Origin: Tragulus kanchil
Lineage: Eukaryota > Chordata > Mammalia > Artiodactyla > Tragulidae
Length of the DNA: 64,000 nucleotides
Direction: 5' to 3'
Assembly (NCBI GenBank): GCA_022376925.1
Contig: JAIOJX010000005.1
Location: 90,059,001 to 90,123,000, forward strand
In this document: one piece after another, positions 1 through 11,790 of the stretch
Numbering within the stretch: position 1 is the stretch's first letter
Layout of the letters: every line of letters begins with the position of its first letter
Notes under the pieces: generated by a model
Told to the model about the DNA's origin: nothing
The model's database searches: none
The model's input: the letters and a program-made list of their open reading frames with translations, nothing else
Translations under genes and position numbers: made by a program

Positions 1-445
1 AGACTCAGCGAACTGTTGTTTGCTGAGATCCTAGCTCTGACTAGTTGGATCCAAGAAAGTGCTGTTTTCCTCAGCTACCAGAATAACTCCTAATAGCCAC
101 ATGTGTATGATCCATGATGTGGTCAGGTACTGCCAGCACAGTTTGGCCTTTGTACAAATGCTTGTCCACTGATTTTCTCATATCAGACCATATGACTATG
201 ATTTTCATGGTTCCTAAATGCTGCTTCCCAGGTGGCGCATTGGTAAAGAATGTACTTGCCAGTGCAGGAGATGCAAGAGACGTGGGTTCAATCACTGGGT
301 CAGGAAGATCCCTGGAATAAAAGGAAATGGCAACCCACTTCAGTATTATTCCATGGACAGAAGAGTCTTGTGGGCTACAGTCCATGGGGTTGTAAAGAAT
401 TGGACATGACTGATCATGCACATATGTAAATACTTGGTTTCTCTT
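1..445. repeat. Partial third copy of duplicated unit D1
   Basis: This block matches 1071-1515 base for base except for one C missing at about 309-312. It includes a Bov-tA SINE. Identity stops abruptly at a TTTCTCTT microhomology, after which the sequence becomes antisense L1 instead of the unique DNA seen in the other two D1 copies. It is either a true partial duplication or a mis-join. Confidence 0.9.
223..426 (+). mobile_element. Bov-tA/Bov-A SINE (copy in partial D1)
   Basis: The head GCTTCCCAGGTGGCGCA, the degraded B-box region GGGTTCAATCACTGGG and the diagnostic body words GGCAACCCACTTCAGTATT and CAGTCCATGGGG match the ruminant Bov-tA consensus known from cattle. The same insertion recurs at 1293-1497 and 2418-2622 inside the duplicated unit, so these three represent a single insertion event. 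Confidence 0.9.
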
Positions 446-880
446 TCTCTGACTTACTTCACTCAGTGTAACAATCTCTAGTTTCATGCATGTTGCTGCA
501 AATGGCATTATTTCATTATTTTTAGTAGCTGAGTAATATTCCATTGTGTGTGTACGTGCATATATATATGTATGTGTATACACACACAATGGAATATTAC
601 ACACATACACAGTATTCCATTGTGTATATATATATACACACGTATATATATACACATGTATATATATATACACACACACACACACACAATATTACATTTT
701 GGTATATTCCAATATGCCACATCTTCTTTATCCATTCCTCTGTTGATGGACATTTAAGTTGCTTCCATCTCTTGGCTATTGTGAATAGTGCTGCAATGAA
801 CATTGGGGTGTGTGTTTCTCTCCAGATATATGCCCATGAGAGGGATTGCAAGGCAGAGCCTTTCATTTCTAAAGAAAATT
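446..880 (-). mobile_element. L1 LINE fragment, ORF2 end to 3'UTR start
   Basis: Read on the plus strand it shows the antisense L1 words TCTCTGACTTACTTCACTC, GAGTAATATTCCATTGTG, CTTTATCCATTCCTCTGTTG and GTGCTGCAATGAACATTGG, which mark the 3' end of mammalian L1 in reverse. The middle (541-690) is expanded by TG/TA dinucleotide repeats and local inverted copies of the ATTCCATTGTG word. No intact reading frame remains. Confidence 0.85.
537..690. repeat. TG/TA microsatellite with nested hairpins
   Basis: Alternating purine-pyrimidine tracts occupy this stretch. A perfect 17 bp inverted repeat, ATTCCATTGTGTGTGTA against TACACACACAATGGAAT, surrounds a TATA-rich loop, and the ATTCCATTGTG word then appears again at 611-624. 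It lies in the L1 fragment and is cruciform- and Z-DNA-prone. Confidence 0.85.
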
Positions 881-1070
881 ATGATTCTTAAAGAGAGGGA
901 CTGGCATATAGCATTTCTGAAGTGGAACCCTTGTATCATGGACATCTCTAGGAATTGGTCTGATGTGCAACTCAGTGTGGAAAGTAATGCCCTTCAAGAT
1001 TTGTCGGTCCTCTGATCAGAAAACCTCTTTTCAGCCTAAATTCTGCATCCCGACTATTGGGTTAATGCTC
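881..1070. other. Unassigned non-coding stretch before D1
   Basis: This segment lies between the antisense L1 and the first full D1 copy. I recognise no repeat family and no credible exon in it. It is not present elsewhere in the window. Confidence 0.5.
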
Positions 1071-3320
1071 AGACTCAGCGAACTGTTGTTTGCTGAGATC
1101 CTAGCTCTGACTAGTTGGATCCAAGAAAGTGCTGTTTTCCTCAGCTACCAGAATAACTCCTAATAGCCACATGTGTATGATCCATGATGTGGTCAGGTAC
1201 TGCCAGCACAGTTTGGCCTTTGTACAAATGCTTGTCCACTGATTTTCTCATATCAGACCATATGACTATGATTTTCATGGTTCCTAAATGCTGCTTCCCA
1301 GGTGGCGCATTGGTAAAGAATGTACTTGCCAGTGCAGGAGATGCAAGAGACGTGGGTTCAATCACTGGGTCAGGAAGATCCCCTGGAATAAAAGGAAATG
1401 GCAACCCACTTCAGTATTATTCCATGGACAGAAGAGTCTTGTGGGCTACAGTCCATGGGGTTGTAAAGAATTGGACATGACTGATCATGCACATATGTAA
1501 ATACTTGGTTTCTCTTATTTTCTTCCAACTTCTAGAGAAAGTTTGACCTTAATCCACCTCCTCCTCTGAAGATACTTTGTTTCTGAAAAGCAGAGCCATT
1601 TGGTAATTAATGGATTCATGTAATAATGAGAAAACCCCTGAAGTACATTCTCAGTTCTTAAGATTTCAGACTTCAGTCTGAAGTCTTAACTACTTAAATA
1701 AAAAGTTCCTTTATTTCGGAAAGCAATGTTTTGAAATATGACCATATAGGAGAACATTTCATTTCAGTCTGATTCACGCTTTATTCAAGAATAAAGGATA
1801 AATGAGGATGCAGGCCTTGTCATATTGCAACATACTGCAGAATCTAGGCGAACTAAATGGATACAGAAGGAAGTTAATAAAAATATTTATTAATCAAGTT
1901 TTCCTGAATGAAAGCTGCCTTCCGTTGCTCCTACAAATTCAGGAGTTTTGTTTGTTTGTTCCCCTTTCTCATGAATGTGTGGATTGTCAGAAGGAAACAG
2001 ATTTATATTTATCTTTTTGGAAAGTAGCCCCAACAGAGCCTCCCTGGGAGTTTCATCAACCAGACCATCCTACCCCAGAATCTCACATTCTCAGATGAAA
2101 CCCAGGCCTCGTGTGGATTAACCCAGTCATAGGATATTTAAGGCCAATCTAGATATTTTTCACCTCAAATTAGCATTTCCTGTTTCCTTTGGGCTAGACT
2201 CAGCGAACTGTTGTTTGCTGAGATCCTAGCTCTGACTAGTTGGATCCAAGAAAGTGCTGTTTTCCTCAGCTACCAGAATAACTCCTAATAGCCACATGTG
2301 TATGATCCATGATGTGGTCAGGTACTGCCAGCACAGTTTGGCCTTTGTACAAATGCTTGTCCACTGATTTTCTCATATCAGACCATATGACTATGATTTT
2401 CATGGTTCCTAAATGCTGCTTCCCAGGTGGCGCATTGGTAAAGAATGTACTTGCCAGTGCAGGAGATGCAAGAGACGTGGGTTCAATCACTGGGTCAGGA
2501 AGATCCCCTGGAATAAAAGGAAATGGCAACCCACTTCAGTATTATTCCATGGACAGAAGAGTCTTGTGGGCTACAGTCCATGGGGTTGTAAAGAATTGGA
2601 CATGACTGATCATGCACATATGTAAATACTTGGTTTCTCTTATTTTCTTCCAACTTCTAGAGAAAGTTTGACCTTAATCCACCTCCTCCTCTGAAGATAC
2701 TTTGTTTCTGAAAAGCAGAGCCATTTGGTAATTAATGGATTCATGTAATAATGAGAAAACCCCTGAAGTACATTCTCAGTTCTTAAGATTTCAGACTTCA
2801 GTCTGAAGTCTTAACTACTTAAATAAAAAGTTCCTTTATTTCGGAAAGCAATGTTTTGAAATATGACCATATAGGAGAACATTTCATTTCAGTCTGATTC
2901 ACGCTTTATTCAAGAATAAAGGATAAATGAGGATGCAGGCCTTGTCATATTGCAACATACTGCAGAATCTAGGCGAACTAAATGGATACAGAAGGAAGTT
3001 AATAAAAATATTTATTAATCAAGTTTTCCTGAATGAAAGCTGCCTTCCGTTGCTCCTACAAATTCAGGAGTTTTGTTTGTTTGTTCCCCTTTCTCATGAA
3101 TGTGTGGATTGTCAGAAGGAAACAGATTTATATTTATCTTTTTGGAAAGTAGCCCCAACAGAGCCTCCCTGGGAGTTTCATCAACCAGACCATCCTACCC
3201 CAGAATCTCACATTCTCAGATGAAACCCAGGCCTCGTGTGGATTAACCCAGTCATAGGATATTTAAGGCCAATCTAGATATTTTTCACCTCAAATTAGCA
3301 TTTCCTGTTTCCTTTGGCTA
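1071..3320. repeat. Tandem duplication D1 (offset 1125 bp)
   Basis: Copy A is 1071-2195 and copy B is 2196-3320; they are nearly identical and abut directly. Each carries one Bov-tA SINE (1293-1497, 2418-2622) followed by unique AT-rich DNA. A 9 bp-arm palindrome AGACTTCAG-T-CTGAAGTCT lies at about 1667-1685 and again in copy B. The last 260 bp of copy B also start unit D2. There is no coding evidence: the recurrent open frame of 98 codons spans SINE sequence. Confidence 0.95.
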
Positions 3321-3811
3321 AATCAAGTATTTTGCATAACCATTCATTCAAAAACCAATCACTTGGTACCTCCCACCATGTACTAAGCATAGAGCTAAAC
3401 ACAAAGATGACCAGTACATCCTAATCTTCAAATGCCCACTCCTTAACTGGGAACAGTGGACATGCACATCAGTACATAAAATGCAAGCCTGAGGCCTGGA
3501 TGTAACCATACAGCAAGCAGTTGTTGGAGATGGAGAGTTCTCTGAATACCCATAATAATCATACATAGGTTATTTTCGTGGAACTTCTGTTATCCAATCA
3601 TATCAACTAATGATGCATCCTAACTAGTAGATGCTGGGAGGAATATGAAGAAACATAAAACTGATTTTTCCCCTTGAACCACTTGCTCAGAAGACAAGTT
3701 GTGAATGTAAAAATGTAGACAGTGATAGAAGAGGTGACCATTGTAAGCTAGGAGATACATGAGCTGTCAAAAAGTGGGCCATGATTAATCACAGATTAGT
3801 GATTAATCTGT

Positions 3812-3841
3812 TTTTGACATGCAAACATTTGCATGTCAAAA
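3812..3841. promoter_or_regulatory. Octamer-containing palindrome (copy at 4986-5015)
   Basis: Arms TTTTGACATGCAAA and TTTGCATGTCAAAA are perfect 14 bp reverse complements separated by CA. The right arm with its spacer contains ATTTGCAT, the POU-domain octamer. Just upstream lie two GATTAATC words (3784-3791, 3801-3808) and AGATTAGT, which resemble homeodomain half sites. Binding is inferred only; no promoter or gene is visible nearby. Confidence 0.4.
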
Positions 3842-4067
3842 CCCCTTGTCCTGGCTTCCATTGGTCTTTTATACTTTCTCAAGAAATTGGAATTTCCCAG
3901 GTGTTTAAAATGAAATGGGTGACTATAGAGCTGAGCTGCCCATGTCAAGGTTGAAGAAGAGAAAGGTCAGAACTCAGAGTTACTGACTAAGAAAGTGATT
4001 AGACTTTGAGGAGTTTTGAGCAGAAGAAAGAAAGACTAAGAGGCAGACAGAACAGACTAATGATTTA

Positions 4068-4215
4068 GAGTTTCAGTTCTAAATATGAGTAGATATGAAT
4101 CCCAGGTCTACTATTTTGCTCACTTTGAAATGTATAGTGTCATTGTGAGGATTAAAAATACTCTACAGGAGGGTTTGCACAGACTAAGTTCTAAGTCAGT
4201 GCTGGCTGCTTAGTG
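4068..4215 (+). mobile_element. MIR-like SINE remnant (copy at 5243-5389)
   Basis: The order ATGAATCCCAGGTCTACTA, then TGTGAGGATTAAAAATACT, then CAGTGCTGGCTGCTTAGT resembles the tRNA-related core and tail of MIR. The copy is strongly diverged and the assignment is tentative. Confidence 0.4.
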
Positions 4216-5454
4216 CTGCTTCCATTTTTATTACTATACAAATTCAGGAGTTTTGTTTGTTTGTTCCCTTTCTCATGAATGTGTGGAGCAAGGAAACAGA
4301 TTTATATTTATCTTTTTGGAAAGTAGCCCCAACAGAGCCTCCCTGGGAGTTTCATCAACCAGACCATCCTACCCCAGAATCTCACATTCTCAGATGAAAC
4401 CCAGGCCTCGTGTGGATTAACCCAGTCATAGGATATTTAAGGCCAATCTAGATATTTTTCACCTCAAATTAGCATTTCCTGTTTCCTTTGGCTAAATCAA
4501 GTATTTTGCATAACCATTCATTCAAAAACCAATCACTTGGTACCTCCCACCATGTACTAAGCATAGAGCTAAACACAAAGATGACCAGTACATCCTAATC
4601 TTCAAATGCCCACTCCTTAACTGGGAACAGTGGACATGCACATCAGTACATAAAATGCAAGCCTGAGGCCTGGATGTAACCATACAGCAAGCAGTTGTTG
4701 GAGATGGAGAGTTCTCTGAATACCCATAATAATCATACATAGGTTATTTTCGTGGAACTTCTGTTATCCAATCATATCAACTAATGATGCATCCTAACTA
4801 GTAGATGCTGGGAGGAATATGAAGAAACATAAAACTGATTTTTCCCCTTGAACCACTTGCTCAGAAGACAAGTTGTGAATGTAAAAATGTAGACAGTGAT
4901 AGAAGAGGTGACCATTGTAAGCTAGGAGATACATGAGCTGTCAAAAAGTGGGCCATGATTAATCACAGATTAGTGATTAATCTGTTTTTGACATGCAAAC
5001 ATTTGCATGTCAAAACCCCTTGTCCTGGCTTCCATTGGTCTTTTATACTTTCTCAAGAAATTGGAATTTCCCAGGTGTTTAAAATGAAATGGGTGACTAT
5101 AGAGCTGAGCTGCCCATGTCAAGGTTGAAGAAGAGAAAGGTCAGAACTCAGAGTTACTGACTAAGAAAGTGATTAGACTTTGAGGAGTTTTGAGCAGAAG
5201 AAAGAAAGACTAAGAGGCAGACAGAACAGACTAATGATTTAGAGTTTCAGTTCTAAATATGAGTAGATATGAATCCCAGGTCTACTATTTTGCTCACTTT
5301 GAAATGTATAGTGTCATTGTGAGGATTAAAAATACTCTACAGGAGGGTTTGCACAGACTAAGTTCTAAGTCAGTGCTGGCTGCTTAGTGCTGCTTCCATT
5401 TTTATTACTATCTCTACCGTCTCCTCCCTGGTCTGTAAAAAGGATAATATCAAA

Positions 5455-5810
5455 CAGAATGAAGTAAGTCTGAAAGAGAAGAACACCTGTCCTATATTAA
5501 TGAATATATGTGAAATCCTGAAAAATGGTACAGCTGAACCTATTGGCAAAGCAGAAAGAGAGACCCAGATGTTGACAACAAATGTGTGGACATGAAGGAG
5601 GTTGGAGGCAGGATGAATTGGGAGATTGGGATTGATATACATGCACTACTAGATATAAAATAGGTAATTAATGAGAACATACTGTATAGCACAGGGAACT
5701 CTTACTTACTGCTCTGTGGTGACCTAAATTGGAAGGAAATCTGAAAAAGAGGGGATATATTTATACATATCACTTGTTGTTTGGCAGAAAATAATGCAAG
5801 ATTGTAAAGC
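5455..5810 (+). mobile_element. L1 LINE 3' end
   Basis: GAATGAAGTAAGTCTGAAAGAG opens the stretch, and CATACTGTATAGCACAGGGA with TGGTGACCTAAATTGG follow, as in cetartiodactyl L1 3' untranslated regions. A 90-codon minus-strand frame crosses it and is not a gene. The copy is moderately diverged and 5' truncated. Confidence 0.75.
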
Positions 5811-6006
5811 AACAGTACTGTATTCAAAAAAATTTTGAGATGCAACTCCACACAGAATTTTTTGTTAAGAATCAGAGGAGATAAGCATGTAGGGCTTAGC
5901 CAGGGCTGCAGCTTACTATAATCTGATTTATGCTTTGCCTGTCTTGAGAGGAAATCAGTCCCCTCGTTGTCATCACAGATAGGTGGAGTGATGAGGACAT
6001 TTTCTT

Positions 6007-6336
6007 TCTTTTTTTTTTTTTGAATTTTATTTATTTATCCTTTGGAGGGTGGGGTGGGGAGGGAGGGGGATGGGCGGTCCACTTCCACTGGTCTTTCATT
6101 TCTCCATTTTCATCCGTCTTTTGTTCTTTGGCTCCTGTGGGCCTCCCATCACGGTGGCCACTGTTGTCGCAGAGCACCGGCTCTGGACACACGCACGCCA
6201 AAGCTCCGGCTCGGTAATTGGACACATGGGTCCAGCCGCTCCGTGGCACGTGGGATCTTCCCAGGCCAGGGGTCGAACCGGCGCCCCTTGCACTGCAAGG
6301 CAGTGTCCTTATCCACTGGACCACCAGGGGAAGCCC
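6007..6336 (-). mobile_element. Young tRNA-Glu SINE with 15 bp target duplication
   Basis: On the minus strand it runs from a TTCCCCTGGTGGTCCAGTGG A-box head through the B box GGTTCGACCCC to the body and an A-rich tail, seen as poly-T at 6008-6021. The target site TGAGGACATTTTCTT is present at 5992-6006 and 6337-6351, a perfect duplication. Overlapping open frames on both strands (up to 104 codons) are SINE readthrough. Confidence 0.95.
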
Positions 6337-6453
6337 TGAGGACATTTTCTTGAGGGAGGAGCAGATCTTTCCAGGATTTGCATGAAATAATCATACTTGC
6401 ATAGTCAACTCTAGCTACTTCTGATGCTGCTGCTACTGTGAACCACCTCCAGT

Positions 6454-6637
6454 CAGTCAGCTCAGTCGCTCAGTCGTGTCTGACTCTTTGAGACCCCATG
6501 GACTGCGGCACGCCAGGCTTCCCTGTCCTTCACCATCTCCCAGAGCCTGCACAAACTCATGTCCATTGACTCAGTGATGCCATCCAACTATCCCCTTCTC
6601 TGTTGTCCCCTTCTCCTTCTGCCTTCTCTTTTTACCA
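6454..6637 (-). mobile_element. BovB (RTE) LINE 3' end
   Basis: CAGCTCAGTCGCTCAGTCGT, CTGACTCTTTGAGACCCCAT and CATGTCCATTGACTCAGTGA are antisense words of the ruminant BovB 3' terminus. It is a short 5'-truncated copy. Its presence is a strong ruminant marker. Confidence 0.85.
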
Positions 6638-6639
6638 AC

Positions 6640-7390
6640 CACCTCCAGAACTGCTATTTCCCCCCTCTACCACCGTTCATGTTCCCTGCTTCCAAAAGCC
6701 TCACCTCTGCCCTCCAAGGAGCAAGTTGTCTGGACAAGTCAGAAGAACTACTCTGGTTTTATTATTTTATTTAGTATTTGCAAAACTGTAGGGTAAATAT
6801 TGTGGTTTGCATTTTACAGAAGAAGAAAATGTTCTCTTTCTTGCTGAAAGGTCCATGTGGCCTTTAAGGGATAGAAAGATAAAGCTGAAATATAAACCCA
6901 AGTCTGTCTGCTTTTTCCTCCCACTAATACATGCTGTTAATATCCAGGTGAAATGCCCATCCTTGAGAGAATTGACTCAAAGATCATGTGAAAGGATTAT
7001 GGTCAAATAAGTATGTAAATGTGAAATGGTGACATATTTATTATGTAAGTGTGTCTGCCCAGGAATCCCCATTAACACAGGCAGGTAGAGGTCATAAGCT
7101 AGAGCCTTTCTTTTCCTGAGAGAGAAGTCATGGGATGTGAAAAAAGCTCACTGGTGTTTTATCTCCTTGCTAATGTTTTCATGTTATTCCACAGCCCAGA
7201 AATATTCTTGGCCTCTGAGTAGATTACATTTTCATAGCAACGCGGAGGATTTAACTCCCACAGATGTTAATGGAAGCCATATAGCCATGCAGCACTTTCA
7301 AAATGTACCATTTAATGTCTGAGCCTTTTAATCATGCTAGAAGATTTTTTTTCTAGCAAATAAACACAAATCTATTTTTGTACTAACAAA
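6640..7390. other. Unassigned non-coding stretch
   Basis: This is AT-rich single-copy-looking DNA with short frames of 60-70 codons that carry no recognisable domain and no consistent splice structure. I see no clear repeat family. Confidence 0.5.
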
Positions 7391-9645
7391 GAAAAGAAAC
7401 AAACTCACATTCTGTCACACTCTGCTCTTGGAGTATATTCTGATCCTCTCTTTGGAAATTCACCAAACATCTGTGAAGCTTTCCCCCAGATTTGATGGCT
7501 TCCAGACTTAAATATGACTCTTATTTATTTGGAGACAAATAACCAAATAAAATCTTCAAAAATTTCTACATTAAACTTCTATGGGGAGATTATTTTCTAG
7601 GAAGAGGTAGAGAACAAGCCCGTTTCATGGATTTATTTAGAAAAGAGTTTATGTATTTACGTAAAGAGTTTAACCAATGGATTGTTCAGTTTTGTCAACT
7701 CACCACAGTAGAAAATGAAAATCAGAATGGCAGTAGACCCCACACAGTCTGGAAACACAGTGGTATTCCCATTGCTTGGCATGCGGTGACATATTACAGA
7801 TGTGCCTAGATGCCATTGACATTATATAACCACAAAACAAAAAGATGCAGTATGCTATTCAACTTGAGAAATGAATTTGTTTGTTGCCTGTTCTTATGTC
7901 AGTACTGATTCTGTCAGTGGGGTCCCTGTACCAGCAGCATCAGCAGTATTTGGGGAACTTCCACGTTCTTAAGCCCTAATCCAAATTTACTGAATCCAGA
8001 ACCTCGGAGGCAGGGGCCAGATAGCTGTGTTTTAACCAAGTCTTTCAGGTGCTTCTGGTGCATATGGACATTTGAGAACCTCTTGTCTAAACACTGGCTA
8101 AAGCACTAAATTAAGTTCTACTTGTGTACCTCCTGGGTGGGTGGATGTTTATTCTAGCCTATTCTCTGTTTTTCATGCCTGTTAACCACACCTGGTTTTC
8201 CGTCAGTGCTCTGTTTCATGCTGTATTAAACCTCAGTGTGCAGAGAAATGGAACCTAAGACTCAAAGAAGTCAAGAATTGAGAGAGAAACAGGGACCAGG
8301 TACATAGATCTTAGCACACAGTTGAAAGAGACCAGGCATCAGCCTTCTTGCTAGTAGTTCACAGCAACAGTTCAAGCATGTTTGAACTATGGGACTGAGG
8401 TTACGGAAGGAATGGAGAGAGGTAAAATATATGAAAAGCCAAATAGAAAAGCAGATAATAGGTTAAATTCAGGGCTACTTTATTGACAGTTCTGTGCAAT
8501 CTGCTTTTAGCTACCACAGAAAAGAAACAAACTCACATTCTGTCACACTCTGCTCTTGGAGTATATTCTGATCCTCTCTTTGGAAATTCACCAAACATCT
8601 GTGAAGCTTTCCCCCAGATTTGATGGCTTCCAGACTTAAATATGACTCTTATTTATTTGGAGACAAATAACCAAATAAAATCTTCAAAATTTCTACATTA
8701 AACTTCTATGGGGAGATTATTTTCTAGGAAGAGGTAGAGAACAAGCCCGTTTCATGGATTTATTTAGAAAAGAGTTTATGTATTTACGTAAAGAGTTTAA
8801 CCAATGGATTGTTCAGTTTTGTCAACTCACCACAGTAGAAAATGAAAATCAGAATGGCAGTAGACCCCACACAGTCTGGAAACACAGTGGTATTCCCATT
8901 GCTTGGCATGCGGTGACATATTACAGATGTGCCTAGATGCCATTGACATTATATAACCACAAAACAAAAAGATGCAGTATGCTATTCAACTTGAGAAATG
9001 AATTTGTTTGTTGCCTGTTCTTATGTCAGTACTGATTCTGTCAGTGGGGTCCCTGTACCAGCAGCATCAGCAGTATTTGGGGAACTTCCACGTTCTTAAG
9101 CCCTAATCCAAATTTACTGAATCCAGAACCTCGGAGGCAGGGGCCAGATAGCTGTGTTTTAACCAAGTCTTTCAGGTGCTTCTGGTGCATATGGACATTT
9201 GAGAACCTCTTGTCTAAACACTGGCTAAAGCACTAAATTAAGTTCTACTTGTGTACCTCCTGGGTGGGTGGATGTTTATTCTAGCCTATTCTCTGTTTTT
9301 CATGCCTGTTAACCACACCTGGTTTTCCGTCAGTGCTCTGTTTCATGCTGTATTAAACCTCAGTGTGCAGAGAAATGGAACCTAAGACTCAAAGAAGTCA
9401 AGAATTGAGAGAGAAACAGGGACCAGGTACATAGATCTTAGCACACAGTTGAAAGAGACCAGGCATCAGCCTTCTTGCTAGTAGTTCACAGCAACAGTTC
9501 AAGCATGTTTGAACTATGGGACTGAGGTTACGGAAGGAATGGAGAGAGGTAAAATATATGAAAAGCCAAATAGAAAAGCAGATAATAGGTTAAATTCAGG
9601 GCTACTTTATTGACAGTTCTGTGCAATCTGCTTTTAGCTACCACA
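7391..9645. repeat. Tandem duplication D3 (offset 1128-1127 bp)
   Basis: Copy A is 7391-8518 and copy B is 8519-9645, adjoining without filler. The only difference I found is one A lost in a homopolymer near 8688. Each contains a MER5A-like element. A 60-codon frame at 7627 and 8754 repeats identically and looks fortuitous. Confidence 0.95.
7905..8087 (+). mobile_element. MER5A-like hAT element (copy at 9033-9214)
   Basis: CCAGCAGCATCAGCAGTATT, TACTGAATCCAGAACCTC, CTGTGTTTTAACCAAGTC and CATTTGAGAACCTCTTG follow the order of the MER5A consensus, a non-autonomous hAT-Charlie transposon shared by eutherians. It is old, diverged and without coding capacity. Confidence 0.85.
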
Positions 9646-9707
9646 TCACTCCACGAATATGTGTTTCTTCTGTTGCCCTAACCACGATGCATGGAAGTGA
9701 TGGGTTA

Positions 9708-9810
9708 ACCTGCCCCTAACTCTATCAAGGCAGGGAATACCGTTTTGGTATCCGTTAGCATGTGCCTCACACATTTTAGGTGCTCGATGGGCACCTTTTG
9801 AACTGAAGCA
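9708..9810 (+). mobile_element. L2 LINE 3' end remnant
   Basis: CAAGGCAGGGAATACCGTTT followed by ATTTTAGGTGCTCGATGGGC resembles the L2 3' end, where an agggcagggac word precedes a taggtgctcaataaat word. It overlaps the 177-codon minus-strand frame and argues against that frame being a gene. Confidence 0.55.
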
Positions 9811-10900
9811 AGTGCTTCTGGTTTGGGGAAAGCTGCTCCCTTTCCACGTATGATGTAACTGACTGTGCAAGAGAAACAGACAAAGCACACAAACTAGGGG
9901 AAAAGCTAAAGAGATTGTGGGGCCCGAGGGGGAAGCATGGAGCTGAATAGGGGGAATATTCAGTGGAAGTCTGATAAGAGAAAAATCTGTGATTGGAGTC
10001 TGCAACCGCAAAAGGGAAGGAGTTGGTGGGAAAATGGGATGTTTGGAGAAAAACAGAAAGGATTGAGTATGAAGAGGGGAACTCAGATGTAGTGTTTGTC
10101 GAGAATAGAGTTTAGACACTGGAATGGAGCAAGCTGGGGGTGGCAGAGGAAAGCTGGATGGAAGATATGCAAATACCATGAGCAGTAGGAGAGAAGATCA
10201 GAAGCATGGCACCAGGGGTGGGAGTGGGAAATTTATTTGATCAGCTAGACTTAAGGGTTTGGAAGTTCATTGTTGCCTTATTACTTCTTCATCAAAAGAA
10301 AGTCCGACTCACACAGTTAAGCTGCCTGTGCCCCCACAAATGCCCGGCCATCTTTCCTGAAAGCCCCTGCTAGATGTTTTGGTCCTGGGCAACACAAATC
10401 ATTCCTCTGCAAGTGGTTTAAGAGGTTTTCTCTGGAGGAGAAGCCACTGAGCAGCAATCCCTTTCTTCAGTCTTGTTCATCTGTCCCTCAAAACCAAGAG
10501 GAAATTGCCAGGGTCCGCACTTCCCTCAGGAGTCATCCCTCATCTACCTGACTACCTCTGACGAGATGGTAGGTGGATGGTCCAGTGGTCCAAGGAAGGA
10601 TTCCTTCGCTTTGCTTTGCTTCAGGAGTGGGTCCTTTTCTCACTGAATACACCTTTTGTGCTGTAGGGATGCTCTCAGCCAATTCTGGGGCTGCAGTAGG
10701 TCCTGCACTGTGGGGTCAAAGTATCGGCTGGTATCAGTAGATACATACACTACTCGATTCCAATTGGTTAAGCACAACACATGTTATTTTGTTTTTGACA
10801 ATTTGCTGTTAGTTTTTTTCTTTCAAATGCTTGTTAGTTTTAGAAAATGAAAAAGATGACGACTCCTCCCAATCCTACCAAATCAGAAATCACTGTCATC
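9811..10900. other. Unassigned non-coding stretch with longest open frame
   Basis: A minus-strand frame of 177 codons (9646-10179) is the longest in the window. Its product would be rich in Ser, Pro, Leu and Phe from a purine-rich plus strand, has no domain, and starts within D3 and L2 sequence, so I treat it as chance. The rest is unique-looking DNA without recognisable exons. Confidence 0.5.
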
Positions 10901-11189
10901 ATCATGGCATGGCGCTTTCTGGTAGGTGTATGTGTTTGCATCCTAGCAACAGTAAACACATTTAGGAAAATGCATCAGTGGGAAAGTATGCTGGTCCCAT
11001 AGTTCATGTGCTCCATTGTGAGATATTAATACTGGAATTTATTGAATCGAGGGATATAGTATAAGAAAGTGAGGCCCCAGGTTTTCATGTATTCCCTCTC
11101 ACTTTTGCATTTTAAACTTTTCTCCTCAAAGTCTTTCACGTCCTCCTACAAATATGCTTATTTCTCTTCCAGTCTAAAATAAGCCAGGG

Positions 11190-11335
11190 TTGCCACCAAG
11201 AGGTAGCTGTGCAGCTTTGGTCAAGTGTCTCTACCACTCTGTTTTTGCCTCATGTGTAAATTAAGGATAATAATAGAACTACCACACAGGATTTATGTAA
11301 GAATTAAATGACCTAAAAGTTACATGTTATTTAAG
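11190..11335 (+). mobile_element. MIR SINE (copy at 12285-12427)
   Basis: GCAGCTTTGGTCAAGTGTCT, TTTTTGCCTCATGTGTAAAT and AGGATAATAATAGAACTACC match the MIR core, where a ttgggcaagt word, a cctcatctgtaaaat word and a ggataataatagta word follow one another. It is diverged, as expected for this Mesozoic family. Confidence 0.75.
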
Positions 11336-11790
11336 AATAATAACATGTAACTGAAGAAATAATGATCATGAACATGGAACTCACGTATTCCCATACCTGC
11401 TGGTTACCTACAGGCTAGATTTTGAATCAAGACTGATGGATTCATTAAAATTCTGATTACTCCATTTGTATTTGCTCAAAATTCTAAGTTCCAAGAACTG
11501 CTTCATTGCCTGCGTTTATATAGCTTTAACTCTTTACCATTATTTGCTGTTCCACAGCTGTTTGCGAAGGCTGGGATTTAAGTGCAACAATGTGCCTCTT
11601 TCTGCTAAAGAGCAGAAATTAATCAGGTCTGACTTTTCTCATTTGTAGGAAACGGAATTTTGTAGATTAATTAGCTGAAAGAGAACAGTATTCATGCCAA
11701 GTTCTACCAGAAGTGTTAAGTGCTACTCTCCTCTATGCAGAAATCATTTGCTGTAATATACGCATACACTATAAATATGTGTATATTATG

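Larger units (their letters stand above)
3057..5411. repeat. Tandem duplication D2 (offset 1180-1174 bp)
   Basis: Copy A is 3057-4236 and copy B is 4237-5411. The only differences seen are near the start of copy B, where one C and five further bases are missing. The unit holds an ancient repeat near 3340-3460, a long palindrome at 3812-3841 and a MIR-like tail at 4068-4215. A 72-codon frame on the minus strand repeats in both copies but has no recognisable domain. Confidence 0.95.

Noticed and set aside
1071..3320. A satellite or minisatellite array with 1.1 kb monomers
   Set aside because: Each duplicated unit in the window has a different sequence and only two copies, so there is no common monomer.
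9646..10179. 177-codon minus-strand open frame, longest in the window
   Set aside because: Compositionally biased (Ser/Pro/Leu/Phe), no domain, overlaps an L2 remnant and the end of duplication D3, and lacks splice context.
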